Source of the DNA: Pseudactinotalea suaedae
Lineage (GTDB): Bacteria > Actinomycetota > Actinomycetes > Actinomycetales > Beutenbergiaceae
DNA length: 64,000 nucleotides
Direction: 5' to 3'
Assembly: GCF_009733815.1 (NCBI RefSeq)
Contig: NZ_WNXY01000014.1
Location: forward strand, 40,460-104,459
The position numbers were made by a program, and so were the translations under genes. Shown in pieces: positions 8,998-17,835 of the stretch (position 1 is its first letter; each line of letters opens with the position of its first letter). Below the pieces are notes generated by a model. That model was not told the DNA's origin, made no database searches, and worked only from the letters and a program-made list of their open reading frames with translations.

Positions 8998-9984
8998 TCA
9001 GCCCCAAGCCCGCTCGTGCCGCGGCGTCAGCAGCACCCGCACGGTCCCGGTGCCGACCATGCCGACGTCGAGGGTCACGTTGGCTCCCTTCGGGATCTCG
9101 GCGAACGCCGTCTCCCCGCCCAGGTCCTTGGTCCGGTCGACGCCGCCGGCGAGCGCCGCAGCGTGGATCGCCTGCACCTGCTGCACCGCGTCCAGCCCGG
9201 TCAGGTCCGGGGTGTCGACCAGCAGGGCCCGCCGGTCCTCACGGCTGGAGTCCACGACGAGCGACTTGCCCTCAGCGACGGCGAACGGGATGACGATGTG
9301 CTTGCCCTCGAAGCCGCCGTAGGCGGAGTCGAACGGCCCGTCGTAGGCCCACACCGGTGCACCCGCCACGTCACCGGGATTCGGGATCGTCGCCGTGCTC
9401 AGCGTCGAGGCCGAGGAGATGCGCCACAGCTCCGGGGTGGCCGGGTCAGCGAACCGGGCACCGTCGGCAGCGCCGAACACCCGCACGATCGGGTCCGAGG
9501 TCCAGAACGGCTGATCCGCCACCAGGTAGGCCGCCTGCTGTGTCCACTCCATCAACCCCGGGGCGAGATCCCAGACCGTGTCATCGCGCTCCAGCCGGCA
9601 CCGCAACGACCGGGCGCCACGGTCTGGGGTGATCGCCCGCCACGTGCCCTGCTCCTCGTAGCTGAGCGACTGCCAGAACTCAGCTTCGACGTCCAGGTGC
9701 TCCTGCGTGTCGGCTCCGGCCAGGACCAGGAACGGCCAGAACACCTCGCGCTCATTCACCCGGTGCCCGCGATAGCGGGAGCCTGGCAGCCCGGGAGCCT
9801 CGTCGGCGTACCTGGTCGACGGCGGCTTACCCAAGCCGCGGGTCCCGGCCAGCCGCACCGGTGACAGCTCGTTCGTCAGCGACCACGTCCGTGAACCGTC
9901 AGGTGAGGTCCAGGTGAGCTCGATCCCAGGCCACGGGTTCTCCGGGACGACCACCGGCTGCGTGGATGCCAGTACGAGGTTCAC
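8998..9984 (-). CDS. distal tail (Dit-like) protein
   Basis: A 328-residue protein whose GTG start overlaps the tape measure stop (GTGA). Position right after the tape measure gene and the N-terminal pattern (ITWTSPDGS-like strand, then an arginine-rich loop) fit the distal tail protein that joins the tail tube to the tip complex. The start is chosen for the overlap; a longer upstream frame is out of context with the tape measure gene. Confidence 0.78.
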   Translation of the reverse strand: MNLVLASTQPVVVPENPWPGIELTWTSPDGSRTWSLTNELSPVRLAGTRGLGKPPSTRYADEAPGLPGSRYRGHRVNEREVFWPFLVLAGADTQEHLDVEAEFWQSLSYEEQGTWRAITPDRGARSLRCRLERDDTVWDLAPGLMEWTQQAAYLVADQPFWTSDPIVRVFGAADGARFADPATPELWRISSASTLSTATIPNPGDVAGAPVWAYDGPFDSAYGGFEGKHIVIPFAVAEGKSLVVDSSREDRRALLVDTPDLTGLDAVQQVQAIHAAALAGGVDRTKDLGGETAFAEIPKGANVTLDVGMVGTGTVRVLLTPRHERAWG

Positions 9985-12900
9985 AGCACCTCCGCGCCAC
10001 TCACGCCAGCAGCAGCCATCGCATCGCCAAGGCTCGTCTTGATCTCCGTCGCGAAGAGCCGAGCCACTTCCATCGCGTACCCCGGTGCGGCGTCGACCTG
10101 AAGATCGAACTGGTAGGACGCTCCGGACCCGTGGCCTGGTGCCCCGCCGGCGCTGGTGCTCGGCGCACTCACCGTGCCGGCGCCCGTGGGCATCGAGCGC
10201 AAGGTGCCCGCGAGCGCCGAGGCTCGCAGCGCCGCGACGGCCGCGTGGCCGCCAGCGGCCGCGGTCTCGGCAGCGGACCACATGTGCTCGTTGTTCGACG
10301 CCATCAGCGGGATCGAGTCCGACGTCGATGTACCGGGGCCGGTGATCGGGCCGCCTCCAGCCCGGTAGATCATGTTCTGCGAGGTCGCCGGGCTGTAGTT
10401 CGGGTCTGCATTCACGCGCGCCTGGATGGTCAGGTGACGGCGCCGGTTGATGAAGTCCTGAAGGGCGGCGTCGGCGGGCCCGGTGTCCGCGTCGACATCG
10501 AACGTCACGCCCTGCAGCGAGTACTCGTTGATGACGTCCTGGATCGTCTTCTCACCGGACGCGACTGCGGACGCCGCCTCTGCGGCCGCCTCGGCGCCGA
10601 GCTGGGCGCCGATCTGGCCGAGGATCGGCCCGGCTGCGGCTAGGTTCTCAGCGAACGCCGCGGTGGCGTTGTCGGCCTGCTGCCCGTAGACCGCCTCGAG
10701 CCGGGCTAGCTCGTCGTCGGAGGCGTCGACGAGGGCAGCGACGAGGGGAGCGCCTTCGGGGCCGAGCGTCGCCAGGTGGTCGAGCACGCCCTGCGAGACC
10801 CGGCCCGACAGCAGCAGCATGTTGGCTTCCCATGCCTGCTGCGCGGCAACCATGGCATCGAGCTCTGCGAGATAGTCGGCCAGCGAGACCGAGAACCCGT
10901 CGTAGTAGTCCTGCCACGAGTCCTCGGAGGATTCGGTGGAATCAGCGGTCGCCTGCGCTACCTCGGTGTTCTTGTCGATCACCGACTGGTACCCGCCGAG
11001 CAGGTCGATGAATGCGCCGTCGGCCTCGGCGTAGGACGCCAGCAGCTCCTCGTTCGCCGCGGTGAGCGCCTCCGTCTCGGCGGTGGCGGCAGCCGTCGCG
11101 GCCGCGGCCTCCTCCTGGCTCTGCGCGGTGCCGCCCGTCGCCTCCGCGAGATACTCCTGCTGGTCGGTGGCCTCGACCAGTGCGTCGCTGTGCTCGTCCA
11201 GGAAGTCGTTCAGCGCGTTCGCCTGCGCCAGGTGCATCGTGAAGGTGCCGCCCTGCTCGCGGTAGGCGTCCATCTGGGCGTTGACGCGGGCGACGGCGTC
11301 GGCGTTGCCCTCGATGTAGCCGCGGGCGTCCTCGGCGCTGACGCCGACCTCGTCCATGATTTCCCGGATCGAGGTGCCCATGAGCCGGATGTCGTCGGTC
11401 AGCCAGTCGACCTTCGTCGTTGCGAATGCCTCGTTGAGCGTGCGGGCGGTGTCATCGGTGATCTTGCCCATCTCGTCCAGGCTCGCCCGCAGAGCGTCGG
11501 TGCGTTGCTTCGCCTCACCCTGCCGCTGGGTGTAGATCGCGAGCGCGACACCCGCGGCCGCGAGTGCCGCACCCCAAGGGCCCATCAGCAGGTTCGCGAC
11601 ATTGCCGACGCTGCGGCCGAGCAGTGACGAGCCAGCCCGCAGCGCGGATACCGTGGCGGTGAGTTCCTTCAGCTTCGGCACCGCCATGAGAGCTCCGCCG
11701 GTGAGCAACCCGAGACCGGTCACGCCGGCACCAAGGATGGTCACGAAACGCTGCCCTGGAGCGTCGAGCGCCGAGAACCCCGCTGCGAACTGGCCGACCA
11801 CCTTCGTCGCGTCCGCCACAGCGGGGAGGAAAGTGCCGCCGATGTCGATCGCGGCGTCCGTGATCTGGTTCCGGGCGACCTGCAGACGGGCCTCAGTGGT
11901 CGCGTAGCGCTGGTTCGCCTCATCGATCAGCGCGGTGTTTTCGTTCCACGCCTGCGCCTGCAGGTCGAGCGAGTCGGTCAGCAGGTCCGTGTTGGCCATC
12001 AGCTGCAGCAGGATCCGCTGCTCCTCGCTCGACTTGATGCCGAGGTCGGTCAGGGTGGTGATGACGTTCCCACCGGACGCCTCGACGCCGTTCAGGCCGT
12101 CGGCGAACGACGCCAGCGCGCGGATCGGGTCCTCGCGCCAAGCGTCGGAGAACTCCTGCGCCGACATGCCCGCGATCCGTGCGAAGCCTTCGACCTCCTC
12201 GCCACCGGACTGGACGGCGGAGTAGATGTCCTGCAGCACCCGCGAGACCACGCCACCGCCGAGCTCGGCCGAGACACCCATCGACGCCAGAGCCGACGCG
12301 GTCGCCAGGACCTCACCCTCGGTTGCACCCACGAGCTTGCCGGCACCGGCGATCCGCTGAGCCATCAGCAGGATCTGCGACTCGGTCGAGGCGCCGGCGT
12401 TGCCGAGAGCGACGATCGTCGCGCCGAGCTCGTCGACGTCGTCGCCGGCGGTGCCCATGATGTTCATCAGCTGGGCGATCGAGGTCGCGGCCTGATCCGC
12501 TGACAGGTCGGTGGTCTCACCCAGGTCGATCATGACCCTGGTGAACTCGGCGACATCCTCCCGCTTCACACCGAGCTGGCCGGCGGCCTCCGCGACTGCA
12601 GCGATCTCTGTGTGCGTTGACGGCAGCGTGCGCGCGAGCTGGCGGAGCTCGCCCTCCAGGGCCGACATCTGCTCCGAGCTACCGTCGGTGGTCTTGCGGA
12701 CGCCCGCCCAGGCCGACTCCCAGTCGATCGCGGCCGCCGTGGCGAGGACCAGGCCGGCGGCCGTGGCGCCCGCCAGGCCGAGGATCACCCGACCGGCGCC
12801 CTCCATCGCCAACATCTGCCGCTTGTTCGCCGCCTCGATCTCCGCAGCGCGCTTCTTCGCGGCCTCGGCCATCTCCGCCTCGGCACGCATCTGCATCTGC

Positions 12901-13022
12901 GCCATGCGCCGGTAGTCGGTCTCGTACTTCGTGACCGCGCGGGTGGCGAGGTCGAACCCGGCTCCCTCCCAGGAGGACTCGAGCCGAATGCGAACGTCAC
13001 GCTGGGCGCCGGTGGTTGCCAA
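9981..13022 (-). CDS. tail tape measure protein
   Basis: A 1013-residue protein, the longest gene in the prophage. It sets tail length and passes into the host during DNA injection. Residues 30-70 form a charged coiled coil, and 75-95 are hydrophobic. A TP901-type core domain follows (about 95-400: WESAWAGVRKTTDG, AAEAAGQLGVKREDV, LGETTDLSADQAATSIAQLMNI). Further membrane-like segments lie near 420-450 and 475-500, and a long helical C-terminal part follows. Ala content is very high throughout. Confidence 0.93.
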   Translation of the reverse strand: MATTGAQRDVRIRLESSWEGAGFDLATRAVTKYETDYRRMAQMQMRAEAEMAEAAKKRAAEIEAANKRQMLAMEGAGRVILGLAGATAAGLVLATAAAIDWESAWAGVRKTTDGSSEQMSALEGELRQLARTLPSTHTEIAAVAEAAGQLGVKREDVAEFTRVMIDLGETTDLSADQAATSIAQLMNIMGTAGDDVDELGATIVALGNAGASTESQILLMAQRIAGAGKLVGATEGEVLATASALASMGVSAELGGGVVSRVLQDIYSAVQSGGEEVEGFARIAGMSAQEFSDAWREDPIRALASFADGLNGVEASGGNVITTLTDLGIKSSEEQRILLQLMANTDLLTDSLDLQAQAWNENTALIDEANQRYATTEARLQVARNQITDAAIDIGGTFLPAVADATKVVGQFAAGFSALDAPGQRFVTILGAGVTGLGLLTGGALMAVPKLKELTATVSALRAGSSLLGRSVGNVANLLMGPWGAALAAAGVALAIYTQRQGEAKQRTDALRASLDEMGKITDDTARTLNEAFATTKVDWLTDDIRLMGTSIREIMDEVGVSAEDARGYIEGNADAVARVNAQMDAYREQGGTFTMHLAQANALNDFLDEHSDALVEATDQQEYLAEATGGTAQSQEEAAAATAAATAETEALTAANEELLASYAEADGAFIDLLGGYQSVIDKNTEVAQATADSTESSEDSWQDYYDGFSVSLADYLAELDAMVAAQQAWEANMLLLSGRVSQGVLDHLATLGPEGAPLVAALVDASDDELARLEAVYGQQADNATAAFAENLAAAGPILGQIGAQLGAEAAAEAASAVASGEKTIQDVINEYSLQGVTFDVDADTGPADAALQDFINRRRHLTIQARVNADPNYSPATSQNMIYRAGGGPITGPGTSTSDSIPLMASNNEHMWSAAETAAAGGHAAVAALRASALAGTLRSMPTGAGTVSAPSTSAGGAPGHGSGASYQFDLQVDAAPGYAMEVARLFATEIKTSLGDAMAAAGVSGAEVL

Positions 13023-13046
13023 GACTCACCCCCGGGGCTTCTGACG

Positions 13047-13909
13047 TCAGTGGCCCGGGCTATGCCGGGATCGGGGCGGTGGGTGATTCACGTTCGCCTG
13101 GTGCTCTGTGATGCACCGCTGGCAGGTGCCCAGCGACCCGGTGGCCAGTCGGACCGCTGCGCCGTCGTCGGCCGCTGTGGCGGCCTTCTCGCCCTTCGCG
13201 CGGGCTGCGCAGCCGGGACAGACATCGACGTGCGCGTGCACCCCGGTCGGGTGCTCCTCGGGGTGGTAACCGCACTGACCGCAGCGGCGCTGCTCGTGCG
13301 CCTGCCACTCCAGCGCCGCGTCCTGGCTGGTCTGCGGCCAGGACAGGAACTCATCGAGCGGGATACCCTTCGGCCCGCAGTAGCGCATGCGAGCCGCGAA
13401 CAGGTGGTCCCGGGTCAGTCTTTTCCCAGGCGGCCCCGCGGCGGGGAGAAGTTGAGGCGCCAGCACGCCACGTACATGGCCTCACGCTCACCGAGCGCCC
13501 ACTTCTTCGACTCGAATTGCTCCGCCCACCAGGCCGGGTCCTTCAGCTCGGGATCGATGACGCACGCCGCGACCAGAGCGGGTCGGAACGTCTCGACGTC
13601 GAGCTCGCCGTCCTCGCCGGCGTACTCGGCCAGCAGCTCCTCGAACTCCGCCGGCTCCAGCGCTACGAGCTCCACCGGCTCGAAGCACTCCTCGACGCGC
13701 GCGAGCGCCCCGTCGTAGACCTCCTGAGCTTCCAGGGTGGCCTGCGACGGGGCGCCAGCGCCGGCCTGCGCGTCTCTGGCCGTCTCAGCCGTGAGGAACG
13801 TCCGCGCGTCCTCCAGGGCCTCCTCAGCCTGCGTGGGGTCAGCGAGCGGGACACGGAAGATCGTCGTCGAGCGACGCTCCTTGCCCTCGATCCGGTCCCG
13901 CGCGCCCAT
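13047..13909 (-). CDS. tail assembly chaperone, -1 frameshift product (GT type)
   Basis: The G-type chaperone frame and the following frame overlap, and a canonical slippery heptamer G GGA AAA sits at the expected place (13427 to 13421). A -1 slip joins residue 163 of the first frame to a 124-residue extension, giving about 287 residues. The extension is unusually Cys/His rich (CGQCGYHPEEH, CPGCAA, CQRC), suggesting one or two zinc knuckles. The second frame has no convincing start of its own, which supports frameshifting. The protein should bind the tape measure protein and tail tube subunits during assembly. Confidence 0.85.
13415..13909 (-). CDS. tail assembly chaperone (G type)
   Basis: A 164-residue acidic protein, placed between the tail tube gene and the tape measure gene as tail assembly chaperones usually are. 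It is the product of normal termination at 13415, three codons after the start of the slippery site. The N terminus is basic, while the middle is rich in Glu and Ala. Its ATG overlaps the stop of the tail tube gene (ATGA). Confidence 0.85.
   Translation of the reverse strand: MGARDRIEGKERRSTTIFRVPLADPTQAEEALEDARTFLTAETARDAQAGAGAPSQATLEAQEVYDGALARVEECFEPVELVALEPAEFEELLAEYAGEDGELDVETFRPALVAACVIDPELKDPAWWAEQFESKKWALGEREAMYVACWRLNFSPPRGRLGKD
13421..13427 (-). other. programmed -1 frameshift heptamer GGGAAAA
   Basis: On the minus strand the zero-frame codons read CTG GGA AAA GAC TGA, so the heptamer G GGA AAA has the X XXY YYZ form. A slip of -1 gives GGG AAA AGA CTG ACC, which continues in the open frame ending at 13047. 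The zero-frame stop follows six bases later. Confidence 0.88.
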
Positions 13910-14394
13910 CAGGCAGCGGCGGCAGGGAGGGTGACCTGGCGCGGCTTGTTTGGGATCGAGTAGGACACCGTCAGACGGTGCTCCTGCTCGGCCACCGTCC
14001 GCAGCGGCGTGATCGCCGAGACCGTCGCCGGGAACAGCTGGGCCGGGTAGCCGGGCTCGTCACCGCCATCGGCGATCAGGAGGAACCCCTTGTCGCCCAC
14101 GTCGTGCACGGTGCGGACGTCCTGCCCGTCGAGCGAGGCGGCGTAAGTGATCGTCGCGGCCTGCATCGAGGTGCGGCCCGTCATCGACGGGGAGAACCTG
14201 GACCCGAGCGTGTTCACGCTGAATGCGTTCGGGGTCGGGTCCCACCCGGCGAGGTCGACGATCTCGTTGGCGAGCTCGGTGCCCGCGGTGATCTCCGGAC
14301 GCGTGGGCTCGGTGCCTGCCACAGCGGGCAGCCAGAAGACCTTGGAGATCTCGACCGCGAAGAAGCGGTCCGACTCCGGGATGGTGGTGCTCAT
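13909..14394 (-). CDS. major tail tube protein
   Basis: A 161-residue protein, the right size and place for the tail tube subunit of a siphovirus: after the connector genes and before the chaperone and tape measure genes. It contains beta-strand patterns typical of tube proteins, including an LANEIVDLAGWDP segment. Its ATG overlaps the stop of the chaperone gene (ATGA). Function is inferred mainly from position and size. Confidence 0.75.
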   Translation of the reverse strand: MSTTIPESDRFFAVEISKVFWLPAVAGTEPTRPEITAGTELANEIVDLAGWDPTPNAFSVNTLGSRFSPSMTGRTSMQAATITYAASLDGQDVRTVHDVGDKGFLLIADGGDEPGYPAQLFPATVSAITPLRTVAEQEHRLTVSYSIPNKPRQVTLPAAAA

Positions 14395-14606
14395 GCCTGT
14401 TCTCCGTTCTCGGGGTTGGAGCCGCCCTCACCGGGCGATCCGTTGTCGCCAGCCGGCGGCTGGTCGGTCGTGGCGTCGGCGAGCGCCCAGCCCGCCTGAC
14501 GGTGATGGGGGATCGTGGGCTTGCTCATCCACGCCGTGTTACCGGAGGCCGCGTGCTTCATCAGCACCCGGCCATCGCGCGAGATCGCGCGCTTCTTGCG
14601 AGCCAT
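14391..14606 (-). CDS. small hypothetical protein in the connector region
   Basis: A 71-residue protein starting at the ATG at 14606. The N terminus is basic (MARKKRAISRDGR) and the C terminus is Pro/Gly/Asn rich and probably disordered. It overlaps the tail tube gene start (ATGA). No family is recognised. Confidence 0.6.
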   Translation of the reverse strand: MARKKRAISRDGRVLMKHAASGNTAWMSKPTIPHHRQAGWALADATTDQPPAGDNGSPGEGGSNPENGEQA

Positions 14607-14617
14607 CGGTGGTCTCC

Positions 14618-15061
14618 TCAGAGGTTGTTCTCGGACAGCGCTTGGCTGGCGGCCGTCGCGACCGCGCGCTGCAGGCGCGGAGCGGCCGCGGTGGCAGCCG
14701 GGACCAGATAGGGGCGGGCGTCTTCGGCGACCCACACGGTGGGCCGGTTGGGCTGCTCGAACACCGGGTGCCGGAACGTGGCGCCGACCATGCCTTCGTA
14801 GACGCGGCCGTGCGGGGCCGCGTTGCGATCGACTCGGATGACCACCCCGGGGTTGGATCCGCTGAGGGTGACCTGGAGGCGCATCGCTCGCGGGATCCGG
14901 CTCGACCATGAAGCGTTCGCGCGTGCATCGGCGAGCACCTGCGATCCCTCGCTTCGCATCACAGCGCGGGTGCCGCGCTGGATGGTCTTCGGTGCGCTGG
15001 AGAGGTCGCGAAGCAGCCGCCGCAGCTGCCCGACTGTCACGTCTCCGGTGCTCGCGGTCAC
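14618..15061 (-). CDS. HK97 gp10-like head-tail connector
   Basis: A 147-residue protein starting at the GTG at 15061, overlapping the previous stop (GTGA). The pattern of an N-terminal helix, the segment SWSSRIP followed by a strand-rich core (VTLSGSNPGVVIRVD) and HPVFEQPNRPTVWV resembles HK97 gp10-type neck proteins, which connect head and tail. Two genes upstream (15543-16085) is the adaptor, which supports the assignment. Confidence 0.72.
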   Translation of the reverse strand: MTASTGDVTVGQLRRLLRDLSSAPKTIQRGTRAVMRSEGSQVLADARANASWSSRIPRAMRLQVTLSGSNPGVVIRVDRNAAPHGRVYEGMVGATFRHPVFEQPNRPTVWVAEDARPYLVPAATAAAPRLQRAVATAASQALSENNL

Positions 15062-15543
15062 AGCAAGCACGTCGCTTCGACGGCGAACAGGACGTTCACG
15101 GTGGCGCCGGCTTGGTGCAGCACCGGGATCCACTCGTGCTGGCCCGAGAGTCCAGCCCGCGACCAAATCGGGCGCTTCACGGACTGGTCTCGCAGTGCGT
15201 CGTCGATACCGGCGAGCACCGTGGTGGCGGCGGTGCGTAGCCGCGCGAGCACGCCGTCATCGGAGTCGCCGGTGGACATCGTCAGCAAGCAGCTGATGGT
15301 GACTCGCTCGATGGTGCGTGTGCGGCCGAGCCCGGCAGCTGGTTCGATTGCTGCCGCGTAACCGGGTCGCTCGGGTCCGTCCGTGAGGCCGACACAGATC
15401 GCGTTCTCCATGACGTATCCGACCTTCGGGCCGTCGAGGACCTGGAACTTGCTGCCGTCCCCGAGCGGGTCCGCAGTAGCCACGTCGCCGACGAGCGTTA
15501 GGACGGCGTCGAGGACCTCGCCGATTCGAGTGACCTGGCCCAT
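15058..15543 (-). CDS. putative tail terminator / connector protein
   Basis: A 161-residue protein starting at the ATG at 15543 (ATGA overlap). The N-terminal helix and the later beta-rich part fit a tail completion or head closure protein, and its place in the gene order agrees. I cannot tell which of these roles it has from sequence alone. Confidence 0.65.
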   Translation of the reverse strand: MGQVTRIGEVLDAVLTLVGDVATADPLGDGSKFQVLDGPKVGYVMENAICVGLTDGPERPGYAAAIEPAAGLGRTRTIERVTISCLLTMSTGDSDDGVLARLRTAATTVLAGIDDALRDQSVKRPIWSRAGLSGQHEWIPVLHQAGATVNVLFAVEATCLL

Positions 15544-16085
15544 CAGCCGATCCCCGGGACCACGTAGGGCTCGATCAGCTGCTTGGCGCGGTGCGGGATG
15601 GCGAACCCGATGGCGGGCCGGTCGCCCTCCTGGCGCCCGTAGGCGGCCTGTCGGGGGCCGACGCCGCCGGTGCCGCGCTGGATGCCGAACAGGTGCTCGG
15701 CGATGATCTTGACCGCCAGCTCGAGCGACTCGGACGCCTTCGGCAGGTTCAGCGAGACGGTCCACGAGCCGCCCTTGACGCGAGGCACGGTGATGATGCC
15801 CGATCGGCCGTTTACGTCGCAGTCGGCGAGCTCCACGGTGTTGCCGTGCGGGTCGGTGACGGTCAGGATCGCGTCCTGGTCGAGGCGGATGTACGGCAGC
15901 ACCAGCGCTCGGCCGGAGGCGTACACGCGAACGTTGGTGGGCGGTGCGTCCGGTGCGGCGGTCATGACGATGCCGGTCTTCTCGCGGACGTAGTCGTTCG
16001 CGGCGGCGAGCGCCTCCTCGAGGATCTCGTCCTGATCGGCGGTGGTGATCCGCATGAATGTCTTCAGATCGTCGAGGTCGACCAC
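15543..16085 (-). CDS. head-tail adaptor (gp6-like)
   Basis: A 180-residue protein with a GTG start and the ideal ribosome binding site GGAGGTGA 5-6 bases upstream. The N terminus begins with VDLDDLKTFMRI and a helix with EEALAAANDYVREKTG, the usual start of gp6-like head-tail adaptors (DNA packaging protein family), which form a ring below the portal. Confidence 0.78.
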   Translation of the reverse strand: MVDLDDLKTFMRITTADQDEILEEALAAANDYVREKTGIVMTAAPDAPPTNVRVYASGRALVLPYIRLDQDAILTVTDPHGNTVELADCDVNGRSGIITVPRVKGGSWTVSLNLPKASESLELAVKIIAEHLFGIQRGTGGVGPRQAAYGRQEGDRPAIGFAIPHRAKQLIEPYVVPGIG

Positions 16086-16089
16086 AGCG

Positions 16090-16251
16090 TCACCTCCGCT
16101 CGCTCTCGGACGGCTCCTGCGGGCGCATCACCTCAGCCGCGGCCTCGCGCTCGGGCCGCTCGGGTCGTTCGGTCTCGCGCGGCGAGGTGACCTCGCCGCG
16201 GCCCTGGCGGCGGTCCTTACCGTGACGCCGCCAGGGCCGGGGCTCGGACAT
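16090..16251 (-). CDS. very small Arg/Glu-rich protein
   Basis: A 53-residue frame whose ATG at 16251 overlaps the stop of the gene before it (ATGA), and whose end supplies the ribosome binding site of the gp6-like gene. It is highly charged (RRHGKDRRQGRGE; ERPERPERE) and probably disordered. Both couplings suggest it is translated. No function is known to me. Confidence 0.5.
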   Translation of the reverse strand: MSEPRPWRRHGKDRRQGRGEVTSPRETERPERPEREAAAEVMRPQEPSESERR

Positions 16252-16442
16252 CAGACCTGGTCGACCTGGTCCTGGAGCTCGGCGGAGACCTTGTCGGCCG
16301 ACGCCTTCTCCTCCTTCTGCGCCTTCGCACCGTCCTCGTCGAGGGTGACGAAGCCGGCGGTCTGGTCCGGGGTGCCGTCCGCGCGGAGCGAGGGCACCGC
16401 GACGATGTCCACCGGGGTGTCGGTCTTGCTCTTGCTGGCCAT
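16251..16442 (-). CDS. small hypothetical protein after the capsid gene
   Basis: A 63-residue charged protein (MASKSKTDT... to QDQVDQV), starting at the ATG at 16442. It follows the capsid gene and the hairpin at 16482-16519. Small Lys/Glu-rich proteins here may be head decoration or scaffolding-related, but nothing in the sequence proves it. Confidence 0.58.
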   Translation of the reverse strand: MASKSKTDTPVDIVAVPSLRADGTPDQTAGFVTLDEDGAKAQKEEKASADKVSAELQDQVDQV

Positions 16443-16481
16443 GCTGACCTCCTCAGGTCATCGGGTCGTGCTGGTGGTGCG

Positions 16482-16519
16482 GCGACCGGGCGCGGGCTAT
16501 CTCTCCCGCGCCCGGTCGC
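16482..16519 (-). terminator. strong hairpin downstream of the capsid gene
   Basis: A perfect 15-bp inverted repeat (GCGACCGGGCGCGGG and its complement) with an 8-base loop lies 7 bases after the major capsid stop. It is probably a partial terminator or an mRNA-stabilising hairpin that raises capsid expression over downstream genes. Confidence 0.75.
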
Positions 16520-16525
16520 TGCCGG

Positions 16526-17782
16526 CTACTCGGCGGTGCCCGCGACCAGGGCCGCCGCGGCGTTGGTGTCCTGCACCATGCCGTTGAGGCGCTGGAAGCC
16601 GAGGAACCCGACCTGCAGGTAGTCGGCGTAGCGCTCGGTGAGCCGCAGCACCTGGCCACCGCGGACGCGGCGGATCAGGTAGGCGGCGCGGATGTCGCCG
16701 AACACGACCGACCTGGAGTCGGCCGCGAGCGCCGCGAACGAGTTGTCCACGGTGTAGGGGTGGCCGTTGATCGTCGACGGCACGCCGCCGGCGAGCGCCG
16801 GGACCCACAGCGGGCGCTGCTGCCCGTCCTTGAGCTTGCGGATGCCGCGCAGTGCGCTGTCGGCGATGATGTACCGCTGGTTGCCGTTGCGGTACGCCGG
16901 GTCGATCGAGTGCTCGAGGTCGACGAGGTTGTCGAACGTGATCGCTCCATCGGTGCCGGAGTAGACGACCTTGGTGAGACCCGTGACCAGGCCCTGCGGC
17001 TGACCGGAGCCGGTGCCGACCGCGAAGTGGATCGCGGCGGCGCGGGCGATGCGCTCACCGAGCTTGCGGGCCAGCCACGAGTCGAGGTCGATGCCGGAGT
17101 CCTGCAGCAGCTGGAACGAGGCACGGACGATCTTCGAGGTGTACATGTACGTCGCGAAGCTCGCCTGGCCGAACGCCACGTCCTGCTCGGTGACCTGGGT
17201 GTTCTCGGCGACGATGGCACCGACGTTGCCGGTGTCGTCGTTGGTCGGCCACAGCATCTCCTGACCGGAGTCGGTGTCGATGACCTCGGCGTGCTGCATG
17301 AGGCCGCCGTAGGCCTTCTGCACCTCGGTCATCTTGTCGAGGAACTCCTTGGGCACGGTGTACCCGCCCGCGGAGCCGGTCGTGGTCGCGAGGGCCCGGT
17401 CCTCGACGAAGCCCTGCTCGAGCATGCGCTGCTCGTCGGGGTTGAGGCGGCCGATACCGCGGCGCAGGAACGAGCTGAACGCCGACCGGTAGGCGGCGGG
17501 CAGGTCGTCCTCCGGGTCGCCCTCGCCGGCGCCGGGGCGCGGGCTGGTGCCGCGCTGGTCGCTCGCCGGGGTGTTCATCGCGGCGGCGAGGCGCTCGGAG
17601 CGCTCCTCCTCCTCGATGTCGCGGGAGAGCTTCTCGACGTCGTCGAGCGAGCGGGTGTAGCTCTCGCCGTCCTCCTTGGTCGGCTCGTAGCCGTCCGCGG
17701 CGCGGCGGGCCTGGATGTCCTGCACCTGCTGCCAGGCGGTCGCCCGCTTGTCGAGCAAGGTGCGCATGCGTGCGCTGGTCAT
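16526..17782 (-). CDS. HK97-family major capsid protein
   Basis: A 418-residue protein. Residues 1-110 are charged and helical, matching the delta domain that acts as scaffold and is removed by the prohead protease. The core begins near 120 (ALATTTGSAGGYTVPKEF, a typical HK97 start) and contains LWPTNDDTGNVGAIVAE, ASFATYMYTSKIVRAS and GDIRAAYLIRRVRGG. It builds the phage head. A GGAAGGAC ribosome binding site precedes the ATG. Confidence 0.95.
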   Translation of the reverse strand: MTSARMRTLLDKRATAWQQVQDIQARRAADGYEPTKEDGESYTRSLDDVEKLSRDIEEEERSERLAAAMNTPASDQRGTSPRPGAGEGDPEDDLPAAYRSAFSSFLRRGIGRLNPDEQRMLEQGFVEDRALATTTGSAGGYTVPKEFLDKMTEVQKAYGGLMQHAEVIDTDSGQEMLWPTNDDTGNVGAIVAENTQVTEQDVAFGQASFATYMYTSKIVRASFQLLQDSGIDLDSWLARKLGERIARAAAIHFAVGTGSGQPQGLVTGLTKVVYSGTDGAITFDNLVDLEHSIDPAYRNGNQRYIIADSALRGIRKLKDGQQRPLWVPALAGGVPSTINGHPYTVDNSFAALAADSRSVVFGDIRAAYLIRRVRGGQVLRLTERYADYLQVGFLGFQRLNGMVQDTNAAAALVAGTAE

Positions 17783-17835
17783 GATGCTGTCCTTCCGGGA
17801 CGTGTGGTGTTGGGGGTTCCGCGAGAACGCGGGTG

